Origin: Phaeobacter sp. G2
Lineage (GTDB): Bacteria; Pseudomonadota; Alphaproteobacteria; Rhodobacterales; Rhodobacteraceae
Assembly: GCA_025163595.1 (NCBI GenBank)
Contig: CP104104.1
Span: 1 to 64,000 of the forward strand
Reading direction: 5' to 3'
Length of the DNA: 64,000 nucleotides
Part shown: one piece after another, positions 25,973-34,976 of the stretch
Layout: every line of letters starts with the position of its first letter
How positions within the stretch are numbered: position 1 is the stretch's first letter
The notes under the pieces: model-generated
The model's database searches: none
Seen by the model: only the letters and a program-made list of their open reading frames with translations
What the model was told of the DNA's origin: nothing
Translations under genes and position numbers: made by a program

Positions 25973-27022
25973 ATGAGCACCACCCCTGCCCCGACCGATT
26001 CTGCTATTGGATTTTTTGAACGCTACCTGACCGTCTGGATTGCGCTTGCCATGGCCGCAGGCATTGCACTGGGGTCCTTTGCGCCGGGTGTGGTCAATGC
26101 CATTGCCGCAGCTGAGGTCTATTCGATCAATCTGGTTGTGGCGGTGCTGATCTGGGCCATGGTCTATCCGATGATGGTTGGTGTTGATTTTGGCGCGGTC
26201 TCTGGCGTTGCCCGCCAGCCCAAGGGCTTGCTGGTGACGCTTGTGGTCAATTGGCTGATCAAACCCTTTACCATGGCCTTTTTGGCGGTGTTGTTCTTTG
26301 ACACCCTGTTTGCCCCCTGGATCGCGCCTGAGGATGCGGCGCAATATACCGCCGGGCTGATCCTGTTGGGGGCAGCGCCCTGTACTGCCATGGTTTTTGT
26401 CTGGTCGCAGCTCACCCGTGGGGATGCCACCTATACGCTGGTGCAGGTCTCGGTGAATGATCTGATCATGGTGGTGGCCTTTGCCCCAATCGTGGCCTTT
26501 TTGCTGGGGGTGACAGAGATCTCGGTGCCCTGGTCCACTCTGGTTCTGGCCACCCTGCTTTATGTGGTGCTGCCTTTGATTGCTGGCCTTATCACCCGGC
26601 GCATTCTGGGCGGGAAAGAGGCGATTGATGCCTTTAATGCCCGCGTCAAACCTTTGTCCATCATCGGTTTGATCGCCACAGTGGTGATCCTGTTTGGTCT
26701 GCAGGGAGAGGTAATCCTGGCCAAGCCCATGGTGATCGCGCTGATAGCTGTGCCCATCCTTATTCAAAGTTACGGCATGTTTGCGCTCGCCTATGGGGCT
26801 GCCCATGTGCTGAAGGTTCCCCACCGCATCGCAGCCCCCTGTGCAATGATCGCCACCTCAAATTTCTTTGAACTGGCCGTGGCGGTTGCGATCAGCCTGT
26901 TTGGCCTGCACTCTGGGGCCGCACTGGCCACCGTTGTCGGCGTGCTGGTCGAAGTGCCTGTCATGTTGTCGCTGGTGGCTTTTGCCAATCGGACCCGCAG
27001 CAGGTTCCCGTCCCATAGCTAA
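25973..27022 (+). CDS. arsenite efflux permease, ACR3 family
   Basis: ACR3 exports As(OH)3 as arsenite using the proton gradient. The product has 349 residues and about ten helices. It carries the family Cys in [17 protein letters not shown] near 138 and [13 protein letters not shown] near 165, with the conserved [11 protein letters not shown] near 298. I choose the ATG at 25973 with AAAGGA about 10 bases upstream, rather than an in-frame ATG at 25952. It is first in the arsenic cluster, but a separate promoter seems to precede the next gene. Confidence 0.93.
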   Translation: MSTTPAPTDSAIGFFERYLTVWIALAMAAGIALGSFAPGVVNAIAAAEVYSINLVVAVLIWAMVYPMMVGVDFGAVSGVARQPKGLLVTLVVNWLIKPFTMAFLAVLFFDTLFAPWIAPEDAAQYTAGLILLGAAPCTAMVFVWSQLTRGDATYTLVQVSVNDLIMVVAFAPIVAFLLGVTEISVPWSTLVLATLLYVVLPLIAGLITRRILGGKEAIDAFNARVKPLSIIGLIATVVILFGLQGEVILAKPMVIALIAVPILIQSYGMFALAYGAAHVLKVPHRIAAPCAMIATSNFFELAVAVAISLFGLHSGAALATVVGVLVEVPVMLSLVAFANRTRSRFPSHS

Positions 27023-27128
27023 CGCCTGATCGGCGGCAGCCCTGATCGGCAATCTTGATCAGAGCTGTGCCGAGGTGCCCCTTTCCTTACCGGTCCTGCG
27101 GTGTCCGTTCTTTTGGGACATAAAACCA

Positions 27129-27157
27129 TTGCCACAGATTATCTATTTCGATAATAC
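27129..27157 (+). promoter_or_regulatory. putative promoter and ArsR operator of the arsRC fusion
   Basis: ATTATC (27138-27143) and GATAAT (27150-27155) form a perfect inverted repeat around TATTTC. TTGCCA (27129-27134) and TAATAC (27152-27157) are spaced by 17 bases, so the repeat lies within the promoter. ArsR repressors bind such AT-rich inverted repeats. The start codon follows only 7 bases after the -10. Confidence 0.5.
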
Positions 27158-27164
27158 GTGAAAT

Positions 27165-27998
27165 ATGGAAGAACAGATTCCCCTCCGCTTGTCCATCCTA
27201 GGGCATCCCCAGCGCCTTGCGGTGTTTCGCCTGCTGATGCGGCGTTACCCCGATCACGTCGCCGCCGGCGAGATCAGCGCGGCTTTGGATATCAAGGCCA
27301 GCACATTATCGTCATATCTTTCTGCTTTGATGCAGGCGGATCTGGTGACCAAAACCCGCACCGGCACCTGGCTGCGGTATCAGGTCAACATTGACACGAC
27401 ACGTAAAACGCTCGACGCGCTATATCTGGACTGCTGTAGGGGCCGCCCGGATTTGTGCACATCCTTTCAGCAGTCTGCTGCGTCAGAGGAAAGACAAATG
27501 ACTGACCGGAAATACAACGTTCTCTTTATTTGCACGGGCAATTCCGCCCGCTCCATTTTTGCCGAAGCCATCCTGAACGCAAAAGGCCAGGATCGGTTCC
27601 AGGTCTATTCAGCCGGCACCACGCCGCAGTCCAGCCTCAACCCTATTGCGGTCGAGATGCTTAAATCCAAAGGTCACGATGTGAGCGGTCTGCGGTCCAA
27701 GAACATCGAGGAGTTCATGGGCGAAGATGCGCCGCAGTTCGACTTTGTCTTTACCGTTTGTGACCAGGCCGCAAATGAGCAATGCCCCACCTGGGAGGGT
27801 CAGCCGATCAGCGCCCATTGGGGTATGCCCGACCCGGTCAAGGCCACAGGCACCGATGCCGAAAAGAGCCTCGCCTTCCATCAAGCCTACGGGGTGTTGT
27901 TGCACCGGCTGCAGGGGTTTGCTGCCCTGCCGATTGGCCAGTTGGATCGTATTTCCCTGCAAAACGCCGTCGATAAGATCGCGCTGACTTCCGAGTAG
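27165..27998 (+). CDS. ArsR repressor fused to LMW-PTP-type arsenate reductase ArsC
   Basis: A 277-residue two-domain protein. Residues 1-100 are an ArsR/SmtB winged helix ([14 protein letters not shown] near 14, [19 protein letters not shown] near 43). Cys90, Cys91 and Cys98 in [10 protein letters not shown] form a probable As(III) site at the end of that domain. Residues 113-277 are an arsenate reductase of the low-molecular-weight phosphatase fold, with catalytic CTGNSARS at 123-130 and the resolving cysteines in [13 protein letters not shown] near 208. Sensor and detoxifying enzyme are thus one polypeptide. The ars cluster around it supports the call. Confidence 0.9.
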   Translation: MEEQIPLRLSILGHPQRLAVFRLLMRRYPDHVAAGEISAALDIKASTLSSYLSALMQADLVTKTRTGTWLRYQVNIDTTRKTLDALYLDCCRGRPDLCTSFQQSAASEERQMTDRKYNVLFICTGNSARSIFAEAILNAKGQDRFQVYSAGTTPQSSLNPIAVEMLKSKGHDVSGLRSKNIEEFMGEDAPQFDFVFTVCDQAANEQCPTWEGQPISAHWGMPDPVKATGTDAEKSLAFHQAYGVLLHRLQGFAALPIGQLDRISLQNAVDKIALTSE

Positions 27999-28006
27999 GA
28001 CAAACC

Positions 28007-29008
28007 ATGACCACCTATGCACTGAACGGCCTTGGCCGAATGGGCAAGCTTGCGCTGAAACCACTGCTGGAGAGCGGGGCTGAAATAGCTTGGATCAATG
28101 ATGCAGTCGGCAGTCCTGAGATGCATGCGCATCTGCTGGAATTTGACTCGGTGCATGGTCGCTGGGACGCCGCGTTCAGCCATGATGCGACCTCCATCAT
28201 CATCAATGGTACCCGCCTGCCAACCCATTGTGAACGCCGCCTTGAGGATTTGCCGCTGGAAGGTGTCGACGTGGTGATCGATTGCACCGGCGTATTCAAA
28301 ACAGAGGCCAAGCTGGCACCCTATTTTGAAGCCGGCGTCAAAAAGGTCGTGGTCTCTGCCCCGGTCAAGGATGGCGATGCCGCCAATATCGTCGTTGGGG
28401 TAAATGATGACAGCTACCAACCCGATCGCCACCGGATCATCACCGCCGCCAGTTGCACCACCAATTGCCTGGCCCCGGTGGTCAAGGTGATCCACGAAAC
28501 GCTTGGCATCAAACACGGCTCGATCACCACCATCCATGACGTGACCAACACCCAGACCATTGTGGACCGGCCCGCCAAAGACCTGCGCCGGGCGCGTTCT
28601 GCGCTGACCAATCTGATCCCGACCACCACCGGCAGCGCCACGGCGATCACGTTGATCTACCCCGAGCTGGCGGGCAAGCTGAACGGCCATGCGGTACGGG
28701 TGCCACTGCTGAATGCCTCGATCACCGATTGTGTGTTTGAGGTGGAGCGCGAAACCTCCGCAGAAGAGGTCAACGCCCTGTTCAAGGCAGCCTCCGAAGA
28801 CGGCCCGCTCAAAGGGATTCTCGGCTATGAGACCCGTCCGCTGGTCTCTGCCGATTACACCAATGACCAGCGCTCCAGCATTGTGGACGCGCCGTCGACC
28901 ATGGTGATCAATGGCACCCAGGTAAAGATCTACGCCTGGTATGACAATGAAATGGGTTATGCCTATCGGCTGGTGGATGTGGCCCGCATGGTTGGGGATC
29001 AGCTGTGA
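28007..29008 (+). CDS. ArsJ-associated glyceraldehyde-3-phosphate dehydrogenase
   Basis: A 333-residue GAPDH with the active site SCTTNC near residue 147, an NAD-binding [13 protein letters not shown] at the N-terminus and [11 protein letters not shown] near 305. In ars operons this paralogue makes 1-arseno-3-phosphoglycerate from glyceraldehyde-3-phosphate and arsenate. The unstable product is exported by ArsJ, giving resistance to arsenate without reduction. Its stop overlaps the GTG start of the arsJ gene, and it starts 8 bases after arsRC, which favours this role over glycolysis. Confidence 0.88.
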   Translation: MTTYALNGLGRMGKLALKPLLESGAEIAWINDAVGSPEMHAHLLEFDSVHGRWDAAFSHDATSIIINGTRLPTHCERRLEDLPLEGVDVVIDCTGVFKTEAKLAPYFEAGVKKVVVSAPVKDGDAANIVVGVNDDSYQPDRHRIITAASCTTNCLAPVVKVIHETLGIKHGSITTIHDVTNTQTIVDRPAKDLRRARSALTNLIPTTTGSATAITLIYPELAGKLNGHAVRVPLLNASITDCVFEVERETSAEEVNALFKAASEDGPLKGILGYETRPLVSADYTNDQRSSIVDAPSTMVINGTQVKIYAWYDNEMGYAYRLVDVARMVGDQL

Positions 29009-30279
29009 CACAGAAAACCGGATTGGCGGCCTATATCGCGGTCACGGCCTCCTATTGGGCCTTTATGTTGACCGATGGCGCCTTGCGGATGTTGGTGCTG
29101 TTGCATTTTCACAGCCTCGGGTTTTCGCCGGTGCAGTTGGCCTATCTCTTTGTGCTCTATGAGATTGCCGGCATGGTGACCAATCTGTCAGCGGGCTGGA
29201 TCGCGGCGCGGTTTGGGCTGGCGGCGACGCTTTATGCGGGGCTTTCCCTGCAGGTTGTTGCCCTGTTGCTGCTGACACAGCTGGACCCCAGCTGGCAGAT
29301 CGGTGCCTCTGTCACCTTTGTGATGCTGGTTCAGGGCCTGTCAGGCGTGGCCAAAGATCTGGCAAAAATGTCGTCCAAATCCGCCGTCAAGCTGCTCGCC
29401 CCTACCCAGGGCGACGGGCTGTTTCGCTGGGTCGCGGTGCTGACCGGATCAAAAAACGCGGTCAAAGGTCTGGGCTTTTTGCTGGGGGCTGCGCTGCTTG
29501 CCTTTGCCGGGTTCACCTGGGCTGTCCTTGGCATGGCGGTGATCCTCGCGGTGATCCTTGCTGCGGCTCTGCTGGCCATGCCGCAGGGCTTGCCAGTGGG
29601 CCGTAAGGGGGCAAAATTCACCGAGGTCTTTTCAAAGTCGCGCAATGTGAACTGGCTGTCTGCCGCGCGGGTGTTTTTGTTTGGCGCACGTGACATCTGG
29701 TTTGTTGTCGGCATTCCGGTCTATTTCTACGCGGTGTTTTCGGATGGCAGCGAGGCGGGCAACCGGGCAGCGTTTTTCCTGATTGGCAGCTTCATGGCGG
29801 TCTGGACGATTTTGTACGGCGCCATTCAGGCCTCTGCTCCGCGTATTCTACAGGCGGCAACGCGCAGTGAAGCCGAGCTGATCGCAGCAGCCCGGACCTG
29901 GGCCATGGCGCTGGCCGTGGTGCCTGCAGGGCTTGCCCTGGCGGTGCTGCTGGCCGGGGAGCCGAGGCTGTGGCTCACAGTGACGCTGGTTGCAGGTTTG
30001 CTGGCATTTGGCGCTATTTTTGCGGTCAATTCTTCACTGCATTCCTATCTGATCCTCGCCTTCACCAAGGCCGAGCGGGTGACGATGGATGTGGGGTTCT
30101 ACTATATGGCAAACGCCGCAGGACGATTGGCCGGCACTGTGCTGTCTGGGCTGACCTATCAGCTCGGCGGATTGGCAGCCTGCCTCGCCACTGCGGCGGC
30201 AATGGTTGTTCTCAGCGCTGTTGCAGCTGGTCAGTTGCAGGGTAGGATCCCTGACAGGCCAGCTGGCGCAGGGGCGTGA
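29005..30279 (+). CDS. arsJ: organoarsenical efflux MFS permease ArsJ
   Basis: ArsJ is a major-facilitator permease that extrudes 1-arseno-3-phosphoglycerate. The 424-residue protein has about 12 helices, starting [20 protein letters not shown]. The cytoplasmic segment [17 protein letters not shown] near residue 116 is characteristic of ArsJ. GTG start overlapping the GAPDH stop by 4 bases (GTGA). It closes the arsenic cluster and converges on yaeQ. Confidence 0.9.
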   Translation: MTQKTGLAAYIAVTASYWAFMLTDGALRMLVLLHFHSLGFSPVQLAYLFVLYEIAGMVTNLSAGWIAARFGLAATLYAGLSLQVVALLLLTQLDPSWQIGASVTFVMLVQGLSGVAKDLAKMSSKSAVKLLAPTQGDGLFRWVAVLTGSKNAVKGLGFLLGAALLAFAGFTWAVLGMAVILAVILAAALLAMPQGLPVGRKGAKFTEVFSKSRNVNWLSAARVFLFGARDIWFVVGIPVYFYAVFSDGSEAGNRAAFFLIGSFMAVWTILYGAIQASAPRILQAATRSEAELIAAARTWAMALAVVPAGLALAVLLAGEPRLWLTVTLVAGLLAFGAIFAVNSSLHSYLILAFTKAERVTMDVGFYYMANAAGRLAGTVLSGLTYQLGGLAACLATAAAMVVLSAVAAGQLQGRIPDRPAGAGA

Positions 30280-30354
30280 AACAGGCCGCGAACCCTGCAG
30301 CAGTACGTCCTGACAGGCTGTCGATCCTTGGTCGTCTGGACTGCTGCCCGGAGC

Positions 30355-30903
30355 TTAATGACCGGCATCTTTCCATGTGGTCGGGGTCAGATAAAGAATG
30401 GCATCATCAACACTCACCATTACCTCGCCGTCCTGAATATTCACCTGCAATTTCATGGAGCGGCTTGCAAGTTTTTCCAGCCCTTGGGTGTCCGCCTCCG
30501 ACAGATTAATAACCGTCAGATTATCAAACCGGGTGGTGCTGTTCTTGATCTTGTCCCACCAGGTTTCCGCTGTTCTGCCACCGTAGCAATAGATAATCAC
30601 CTCATTGGCTTTGCCGCAGGATTGACGCACCACCTTGTCGCTGGGCAGCCCCAGCGCCACCCATAATTCCAGCTCACCGCTGAGGCTTTTCTGCCAGATG
30701 TCCGGTTCGTCATCTGTGGACAGCCCCTTGGTCAGCTCCAAATGCTCATGTGCGTTCAAGGCAAAGGCAAGAAGGCGCACCATCAATCGTTCATCCGTCT
30801 CCGAAGGATGTTTGGCGACGGTCAGCTTGTGGGTCTCATAGTAGTGACGATCCATATCGGATACGGACAGTTCAACTTTGTAGATGGTGGATTTTTGCGC
30901 CAT
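30355..30903 (-). CDS. yaeQ: YaeQ family protein
   Basis: A 182-residue soluble protein of the YaeQ family, whose fold resembles PD-(D/E)XK nucleases though no cellular role is firmly known. The N-terminal KSTIYKVELSVSDMDRHYYE, the LRFALNA-like LLAFALNAHEHL near 50 and IIYCYGGRTAETWW near 108 are family marks. I start at Met 30903, giving the usual 181-182 residues; a further upstream in-frame ATG would add 30 residues unlike the family. It stands alone, converging with arsJ. Confidence 0.88.
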   Translation of the reverse strand: MAQKSTIYKVELSVSDMDRHYYETHKLTVAKHPSETDERLMVRLLAFALNAHEHLELTKGLSTDDEPDIWQKSLSGELELWVALGLPSDKVVRQSCGKANEVIIYCYGGRTAETWWDKIKNSTTRFDNLTVINLSEADTQGLEKLASRSMKLQVNIQDGEVMVSVDDAILYLTPTTWKDAGH

Positions 30904-31283
30904 GGTTTGCCCCGATATAGCGAAGATAGGGATGCCTAGTGCGTCTGGCAGGGGGGTGAAAGGAAATAAAGGGATTTTGGGAAAAAAGCACACAGAGAGA
31001 AGCCTAGCCGGGCGAGGTAGGAGGCGGCCGTGATTTATGGCTCAGCGATCTGGTTCTTTAGGGCGCTGACCCTGGACGGCCTGCCCCTTTGGCGGCGCCG
31101 GGGCGGCGCAAAGTGCCATGGGGTGTTTTGTCCGATCAAAAAAATCTGGGATATGCAGAAGCGTCAAACCCCTTGAATTGGGGATTATTCACGTTTGTTC
31201 AGGTGCTTAACCCGAATTCTATAGGCGGATAGAAAACCCGCCATTTTAAAATTTTAGCCCTTGCGCAACTGCCAGTGACTAAG
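30904..31283. other. intergenic region upstream of tRNA-Glu
   Basis: About 380 bases with no ORF that has a ribosome site or family resemblance. It contains a GC-rich patch (about 31080-31115) followed by an AT-rich patch (31130-31270) leading into the tRNA promoter. Confidence 0.5.
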
Positions 31284-31289
31284 TAATAC
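31261..31289 (+). promoter_or_regulatory. putative promoter of tRNA-Glu
   Basis: TTGCGC (31261-31266), 17 bases, then TAATAC (31284-31289). This places initiation about 10 bases before the mature 5' end of the tRNA. Confidence 0.5.
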
Positions 31290-31304
31290 ACCGACACCAA
31301 CAGT

Positions 31305-31379
31305 GGCCCGTTCGTCTATCGGTTAGGACGTCAGGTTTTCAACCTGAAAAGAGGGGTTCGACTCCCCTACGGGCTGCCA
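31305..31379 (+). tRNA. tRNA-Glu (anticodon TTC)
   Basis: A 75-base cloverleaf including encoded CCA. The 7-bp acceptor stem pairs GGCCCGT with ACGGGCT (first pair G-T). The D-arm reads TCGTCTATCGGTTAGGA. The anticodon arm TCAGG-TTTTCAA-CCTGA exposes TTC for glutamate. The T-arm is GGGG-TTCGACT-CCCC. No pseudo-tRNA features are seen. No integrase or attachment-site copy was found nearby. Confidence 0.96.
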
Positions 31380-31537
31380 CTTTCCTTCCTTTCATCAGAA
31401 TATTACCTGTTGGGCGAGACCACTTTCAGGGGTTTGAACCAGAGCGCATCTGGTGTTCGGTCACTGCGCTGCTTTGGGGCTGGAAAATCCACTGTTTCTG
31501 GCTAATACCTTGGGTATCTAGCGCAGCAGGAGACGCC

Positions 31538-32656
31538 ATGACACTGCAGATCGGCATCGGCCCGAATACACGCAAATCTGTGTATTTTGACGCAACCCTT
31601 GCAGATGGGGTGGAAAGTTTTTCTGTCTATAATCATATGCTTATACCCGCTCATTTTGGAAATCCGCAGGCGGAATATGACAGCCTGATGACTGGGGTTT
31701 CGATGTGGGACGTGGCTGCGCAGCGGCAGATTGAAATTTCCGGGCCCGATGCCCGCGCCTTGATCCAATACCTCACCACCCGTGACATGGGCAAAACCAG
31801 GATCGGCCAAGGCCGCTATGTGCCAATCTGCGATCACGCAGGCACGCTGATTAACGATCCGGTGCTTCTGATGCTGGCGGAAAACCGCTATTGGCTGTCC
31901 ATTGCTGACAGCGATATCGGGCTCTGGGCCAGCGCCATTGCTGCCGAACGCGGGCTGGATGTGAAGGTGCATGAACCGGATGTGTCGCCGCTGGCGATTC
32001 AGGGCCCCAGGGCTGAAGCGCTGGTGGCAGAGCTGTTTGGCGATTGGATCAAAGATCTTGCGTACTTCGGTTTCAAACAGACTGATCTACGGGGCATTCC
32101 CCTGATCCTGTCCCGATCCGGCTGGTCAAAACAGGGGGGATTTGAGCTCTACCTGCAAGACGGCAGTCGCGGGTCCGAGCTGTGGGCCATCGTGAAAGAT
32201 GCCGGCGCAGCCTACGGCATTCGCCCTGGCGCTCCCAATGATCTGGAGCGTATCGAAAGCGGGTTGGTGTCCTATGGTGCAGATGGGCGCATCCAAGTAA
32301 ATCCTTGTAATCCGTTTGAAATATCGCTGGGAAAACTGGTGGATCTGGACCGGCCGGATGACTTTGTTGGTAAAGCCGCGCTGCAAAAGATCAAAGCAGA
32401 GGGCGTCAAACGTCGCCGTGTGGGCTATATGATTTCCGGGGCTCCTCTAGAGAGCTTTGAACATTCCTTGCCGGTTCAGACATCTGATGGCCAGATTGTC
32501 GGCCTGCTCAGCGAAGCGATCCATTCGCCGCGATTTGAGGGAAATATCGGGGTTGGAATGATCGCCGCGGAAATATCGGATGATGCCGCAGACCTTGAGG
32601 TCATGCTGGATCACACACCGTGCAGTGTCACCATTCGCGCCTTGCCCTTCAAGTAA
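31538..32656 (+). CDS. DmdA-like GcvT-family protein (possible DMSP demethylase paralogue)
   Basis: A 372-residue tetrahydrofolate-dependent aminomethyltransferase-fold protein. It resembles DmdA, which transfers a methyl from dimethylsulfoniopropionate to THF, more than GcvT of the glycine cleavage system. Shared stretches include FSVYNHMLIPAHF near residue 28, SMWDVAAQRQIEISGPDA near 54, EPDVSPLAIQGPRA near 147, RSGWSKQGGFELY near 192 and LERIESGLVSYG near 234. No gcvH or gcvP is adjacent. Roseobacters carry several DmdA relatives with other substrates, so demethylation of DMSP itself is unproven. GGAGA precedes the ATG. Confidence 0.72.
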   Translation: MTLQIGIGPNTRKSVYFDATLADGVESFSVYNHMLIPAHFGNPQAEYDSLMTGVSMWDVAAQRQIEISGPDARALIQYLTTRDMGKTRIGQGRYVPICDHAGTLINDPVLLMLAENRYWLSIADSDIGLWASAIAAERGLDVKVHEPDVSPLAIQGPRAEALVAELFGDWIKDLAYFGFKQTDLRGIPLILSRSGWSKQGGFELYLQDGSRGSELWAIVKDAGAAYGIRPGAPNDLERIESGLVSYGADGRIQVNPCNPFEISLGKLVDLDRPDDFVGKAALQKIKAEGVKRRRVGYMISGAPLESFEHSLPVQTSDGQIVGLLSEAIHSPRFEGNIGVGMIAAEISDDAADLEVMLDHTPCSVTIRALPFK

Positions 32657-32675
32657 TTCAGCGGACGCGTGAGTA

Positions 32676-32706
32676 GGGTTTGGCCGCCGCAGTCGAGGCC
32701 AAACCC
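32676..32706. terminator. hairpin between converging genes
   Basis: A perfect 10-bp stem (32676-32685 with 32697-32706, 11-base loop) lies 20 bases after the DmdA-like stop and 75 bases from the end of the opposing GGDEF gene. No T-run follows on either strand, so it may be a weak or bidirectional terminator. Confidence 0.4.
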
Positions 32707-32780
32707 GGTGCGGAAAAACTCTGGCTGCACAGGACCACCCAGGGCCGCTCAGGCTGGCTCAGCTTGTTCTTTGTGGTGGT

Positions 32781-33803
32781 TCAGGCCTGGCTTTGTGCGG
32801 CGACTTGCGGCTCGTCTTTTTGCATGCCCTGCTCAAAAAACAGATGCTGCGAGCGCCCTGCCCGTTTCGCGGCATAAAGCGCCATATCTGCCTGATGCAA
32901 CATGGCGGCAGCCTCAATCGGGGCTGGATTCCAGGACGACAGTGTGGTGCCTGCACTGGCGGAAATCTTGCACAGCTTGCCGCCGTAGGGCACAGGCTCT
33001 TCCAGGCGACGGATCAAACGTTTTGACAGGGCCTCAAGGACTTTTGGCTCATTAACGCCTTCAAAAATGATGACAAATTCATCGCCGCCAACACGGGCCA
33101 CCGTATCGGTATGGCGGGTGCAATCGACCATCACCTGAGCAACACTTTGTAAAACTGCATCCCCGGCTGCATGCCCGAGAGTGTCATTGACCTCTTTGAA
33201 ATAATCAAGGTCCACATGCATCAGGGCAAAATCTGTGCCAGAGCCAATCAGGCGCGCCAAGATATGATCCATGGCCCGCCGGTTCTTGAGACCGGTCAGG
33301 GTATCGGTAAAGGCTTGTTCTTCTGCGGCAATCTTGGCCCCTTGCAGCCGCAGGTTCAACTGCCGCGATGCCTCCATGGCGGCCGATTTTGCCTCCACCA
33401 GATATAACATTTCGATTGTCAGGTCCGTAGGGGAAAAATCCGCGCTGGTCAGATCATAGTCGCGCACGGCCTCAAGCACGGAAATGCCAAACGAGAGGTT
33501 GATCAGCGCACCTTTGCCACCTGGCAGCGGTGCCAAGACGCCTTTTAGGCTGGTTTGCGGTGACTCGCGAAACTGCATGTGCAACTTGGCGCCTGCTGTC
33601 TTCAGAAGATCGTCCATGGAATTGACCCAACGGGGGCGCAGCAGGTCAAAAACCTCAAAGAACTTCACGCCCTTCCAACTCATGTCAGGGCGGAGTTTTT
33701 TCAACGTCGGTCCTGCAAAGTGAATGCGCCCGCCGGCGTCTACGACAAGGTACATCGGGCAAATTTGGTCAATGATACCGGTCAACTCATCCGCGGTCAT
33801 CAT
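32781..33803 (-). CDS. HNOBA-GGDEF diguanylate cyclase
   Basis: A 340-residue cyclic-di-GMP synthase. Residues about 1-140 form an HNOBA (H-NOX-associated PAS-like) domain (ICPMYLVVDAGGRIHFAGPT near 13). A coiled-coil region follows (about 130-165), then a GGDEF domain with LTGLKNRRAMDHIL near 168 and the intact active site RVGGDEF near 241. RHTD, five residues before GGDEF, is a complete inhibitory I-site. Its start overlaps the H-NOX stop by 4 bases, so the H-NOX protein is its presumed input partner. Confidence 0.9.
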   Translation of the reverse strand: MMTADELTGIIDQICPMYLVVDAGGRIHFAGPTLKKLRPDMSWKGVKFFEVFDLLRPRWVNSMDDLLKTAGAKLHMQFRESPQTSLKGVLAPLPGGKGALINLSFGISVLEAVRDYDLTSADFSPTDLTIEMLYLVEAKSAAMEASRQLNLRLQGAKIAAEEQAFTDTLTGLKNRRAMDHILARLIGSGTDFALMHVDLDYFKEVNDTLGHAAGDAVLQSVAQVMVDCTRHTDTVARVGGDEFVIIFEGVNEPKVLEALSKRLIRRLEEPVPYGGKLCKISASAGTTLSSWNPAPIEAAAMLHQADMALYAAKRAGRSQHLFFEQGMQKDEPQVAAQSQA

Positions 33804-34387
33804 AGGGCATGGGCTCCCAAGTCAAAAGTGCGTCCTTCGGCAAAATCCGTTTCAACCAGCGTGATCGAGATCACCTCTGCTCCGTCTTGGGTGCCGCGAT
33901 GGTCCAGTATAACCAAGTCGCCATAATCATCTGCCATTGCCCGCAGAACGCCCATTAAAACATGGGCGAACCCCGGCAGGCCCGGTTGGCAGACCAGATC
34001 AAATTGCCCTGGTGAATTCTCAACCAGTTCAATCGCAGGTAGGTGCAGATCGGCCACGGCCAAACGGGCGCGGTCTGGCAGATCATCCAGCGAATGCAGG
34101 AATTCCACATAGTTGACGCCGCCAAATCGCAGCAGTCGCCGCAGTGCCTCCACTTGCGGGTTTGACACCAGGAAAGTACCGGTGTCCTCAAGAATTTCAG
34201 GCAGCGGGCGTTCAAGCTGTTTTTCCATAGCGGCGAGCATCTTGTTGGATTGCTCTTCTGTATAGAACAACATGGCTTCGAACTGAGCAAAGCCAAGATC
34301 CGCAGTATCCATAATATGACTCCACCGTTCTTCCCCGTAGGTACTGACGACGAATGCCTGAATCGCTCTGTTGATCAGACCATGCAT
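33800..34387 (-). CDS. H-NOX-family sensor lacking the canonical heme ligands
   Basis: A 195-residue H-NOX fold beginning MHGLINRAIQAFV and containing LRRLLRFGGVNYVEFL near residue 84. Two features that normally hold heme are absent. The proximal His of the FLxxLDxxH helix is Pro here (FLHSLDDLPDRARLA, near 106). The YxSxR motif is replaced by LVCQP near 131. It overlaps and presumably signals to the HNOBA-GGDEF cyclase downstream. Whether it binds heme in another way, another ligand, or nothing cannot be told from sequence. Confidence 0.85.
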   Translation of the reverse strand: MHGLINRAIQAFVVSTYGEERWSHIMDTADLGFAQFEAMLFYTEEQSNKMLAAMEKQLERPLPEILEDTGTFLVSNPQVEALRRLLRFGGVNYVEFLHSLDDLPDRARLAVADLHLPAIELVENSPGQFDLVCQPGLPGFAHVLMGVLRAMADDYGDLVILDHRGTQDGAEVISITLVETDFAEGRTFDLGAHAL

Positions 34388-34976
34388 AAATTGGCCCCTT
34401 GTTACACCTTACCCATATTTGGCTCCGGATCGTTAAGATACGCCGAACAAATAAAGTTTGACGGAATTTCAGATCCAGTTCCTGTTTTGGAGCGCCCCGT
34501 GTTCTGGTTTTTCAACAGTAACATTTTCCGGGCAGTCCTCAAAAAAAAGGCGCACCGCAAACAGTACTGACATTCGCTCCGTTGCTCAGCGCGAGCCCCC
34601 CTTCCGAGTCGCTCGACACATATTGCATGGGGGACATACCCTTTTACGCCGGAGCAGGGAAGAAAAACCACAGGTCAGCGGCCCAACTGTGGCAAGGAAG
34701 TCCCCAGAAAATAGGCTTTCAACAGGGGGCGCGTAACGGCGCTCAGCTGCTAAACATGCTAACTTACTAATTTCATTATTGAAAAATTGGGCTTTTTCGA
34801 CAGAAGGCTCGTAGCTTCAATTGAGATAAGAAAGTACTATAAATCATAGGTTGAAAGCCATTGACCTGCAGGCTCTTCGCCCTACCCCAGAGATCCCAAA
34901 ATCTGCTGTTAGCGCGCCCTTGGGACTGTGCCGAACAACAGCTCCTAAATTTTTGAGGTCGCCTACCTGTGGAATT
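34388..34976. other. 590-base intergenic region, nothing supported
   Basis: Upstream of the H-NOX gene and downstream of the MttB-like gene. Short ORFs exist on both strands but lack ribosome sites and motifs. The part 34745-34870 is distinctly AT-rich. I see no RNA gene, repeat or transposase fragment. Confidence 0.5.

Noticed and set aside
31305..31379. tRNA-Glu as an integration site for a genomic island
   Set aside because: No integrase gene or repeated tRNA 3' end was seen within the window on either side.
31380..31537. Possible riboswitch (glycine or SAM type) upstream of the GcvT-fold gene
   Set aside because: I could not find a conserved core or convincing paired stems; the 158 bases do not match a class I know.
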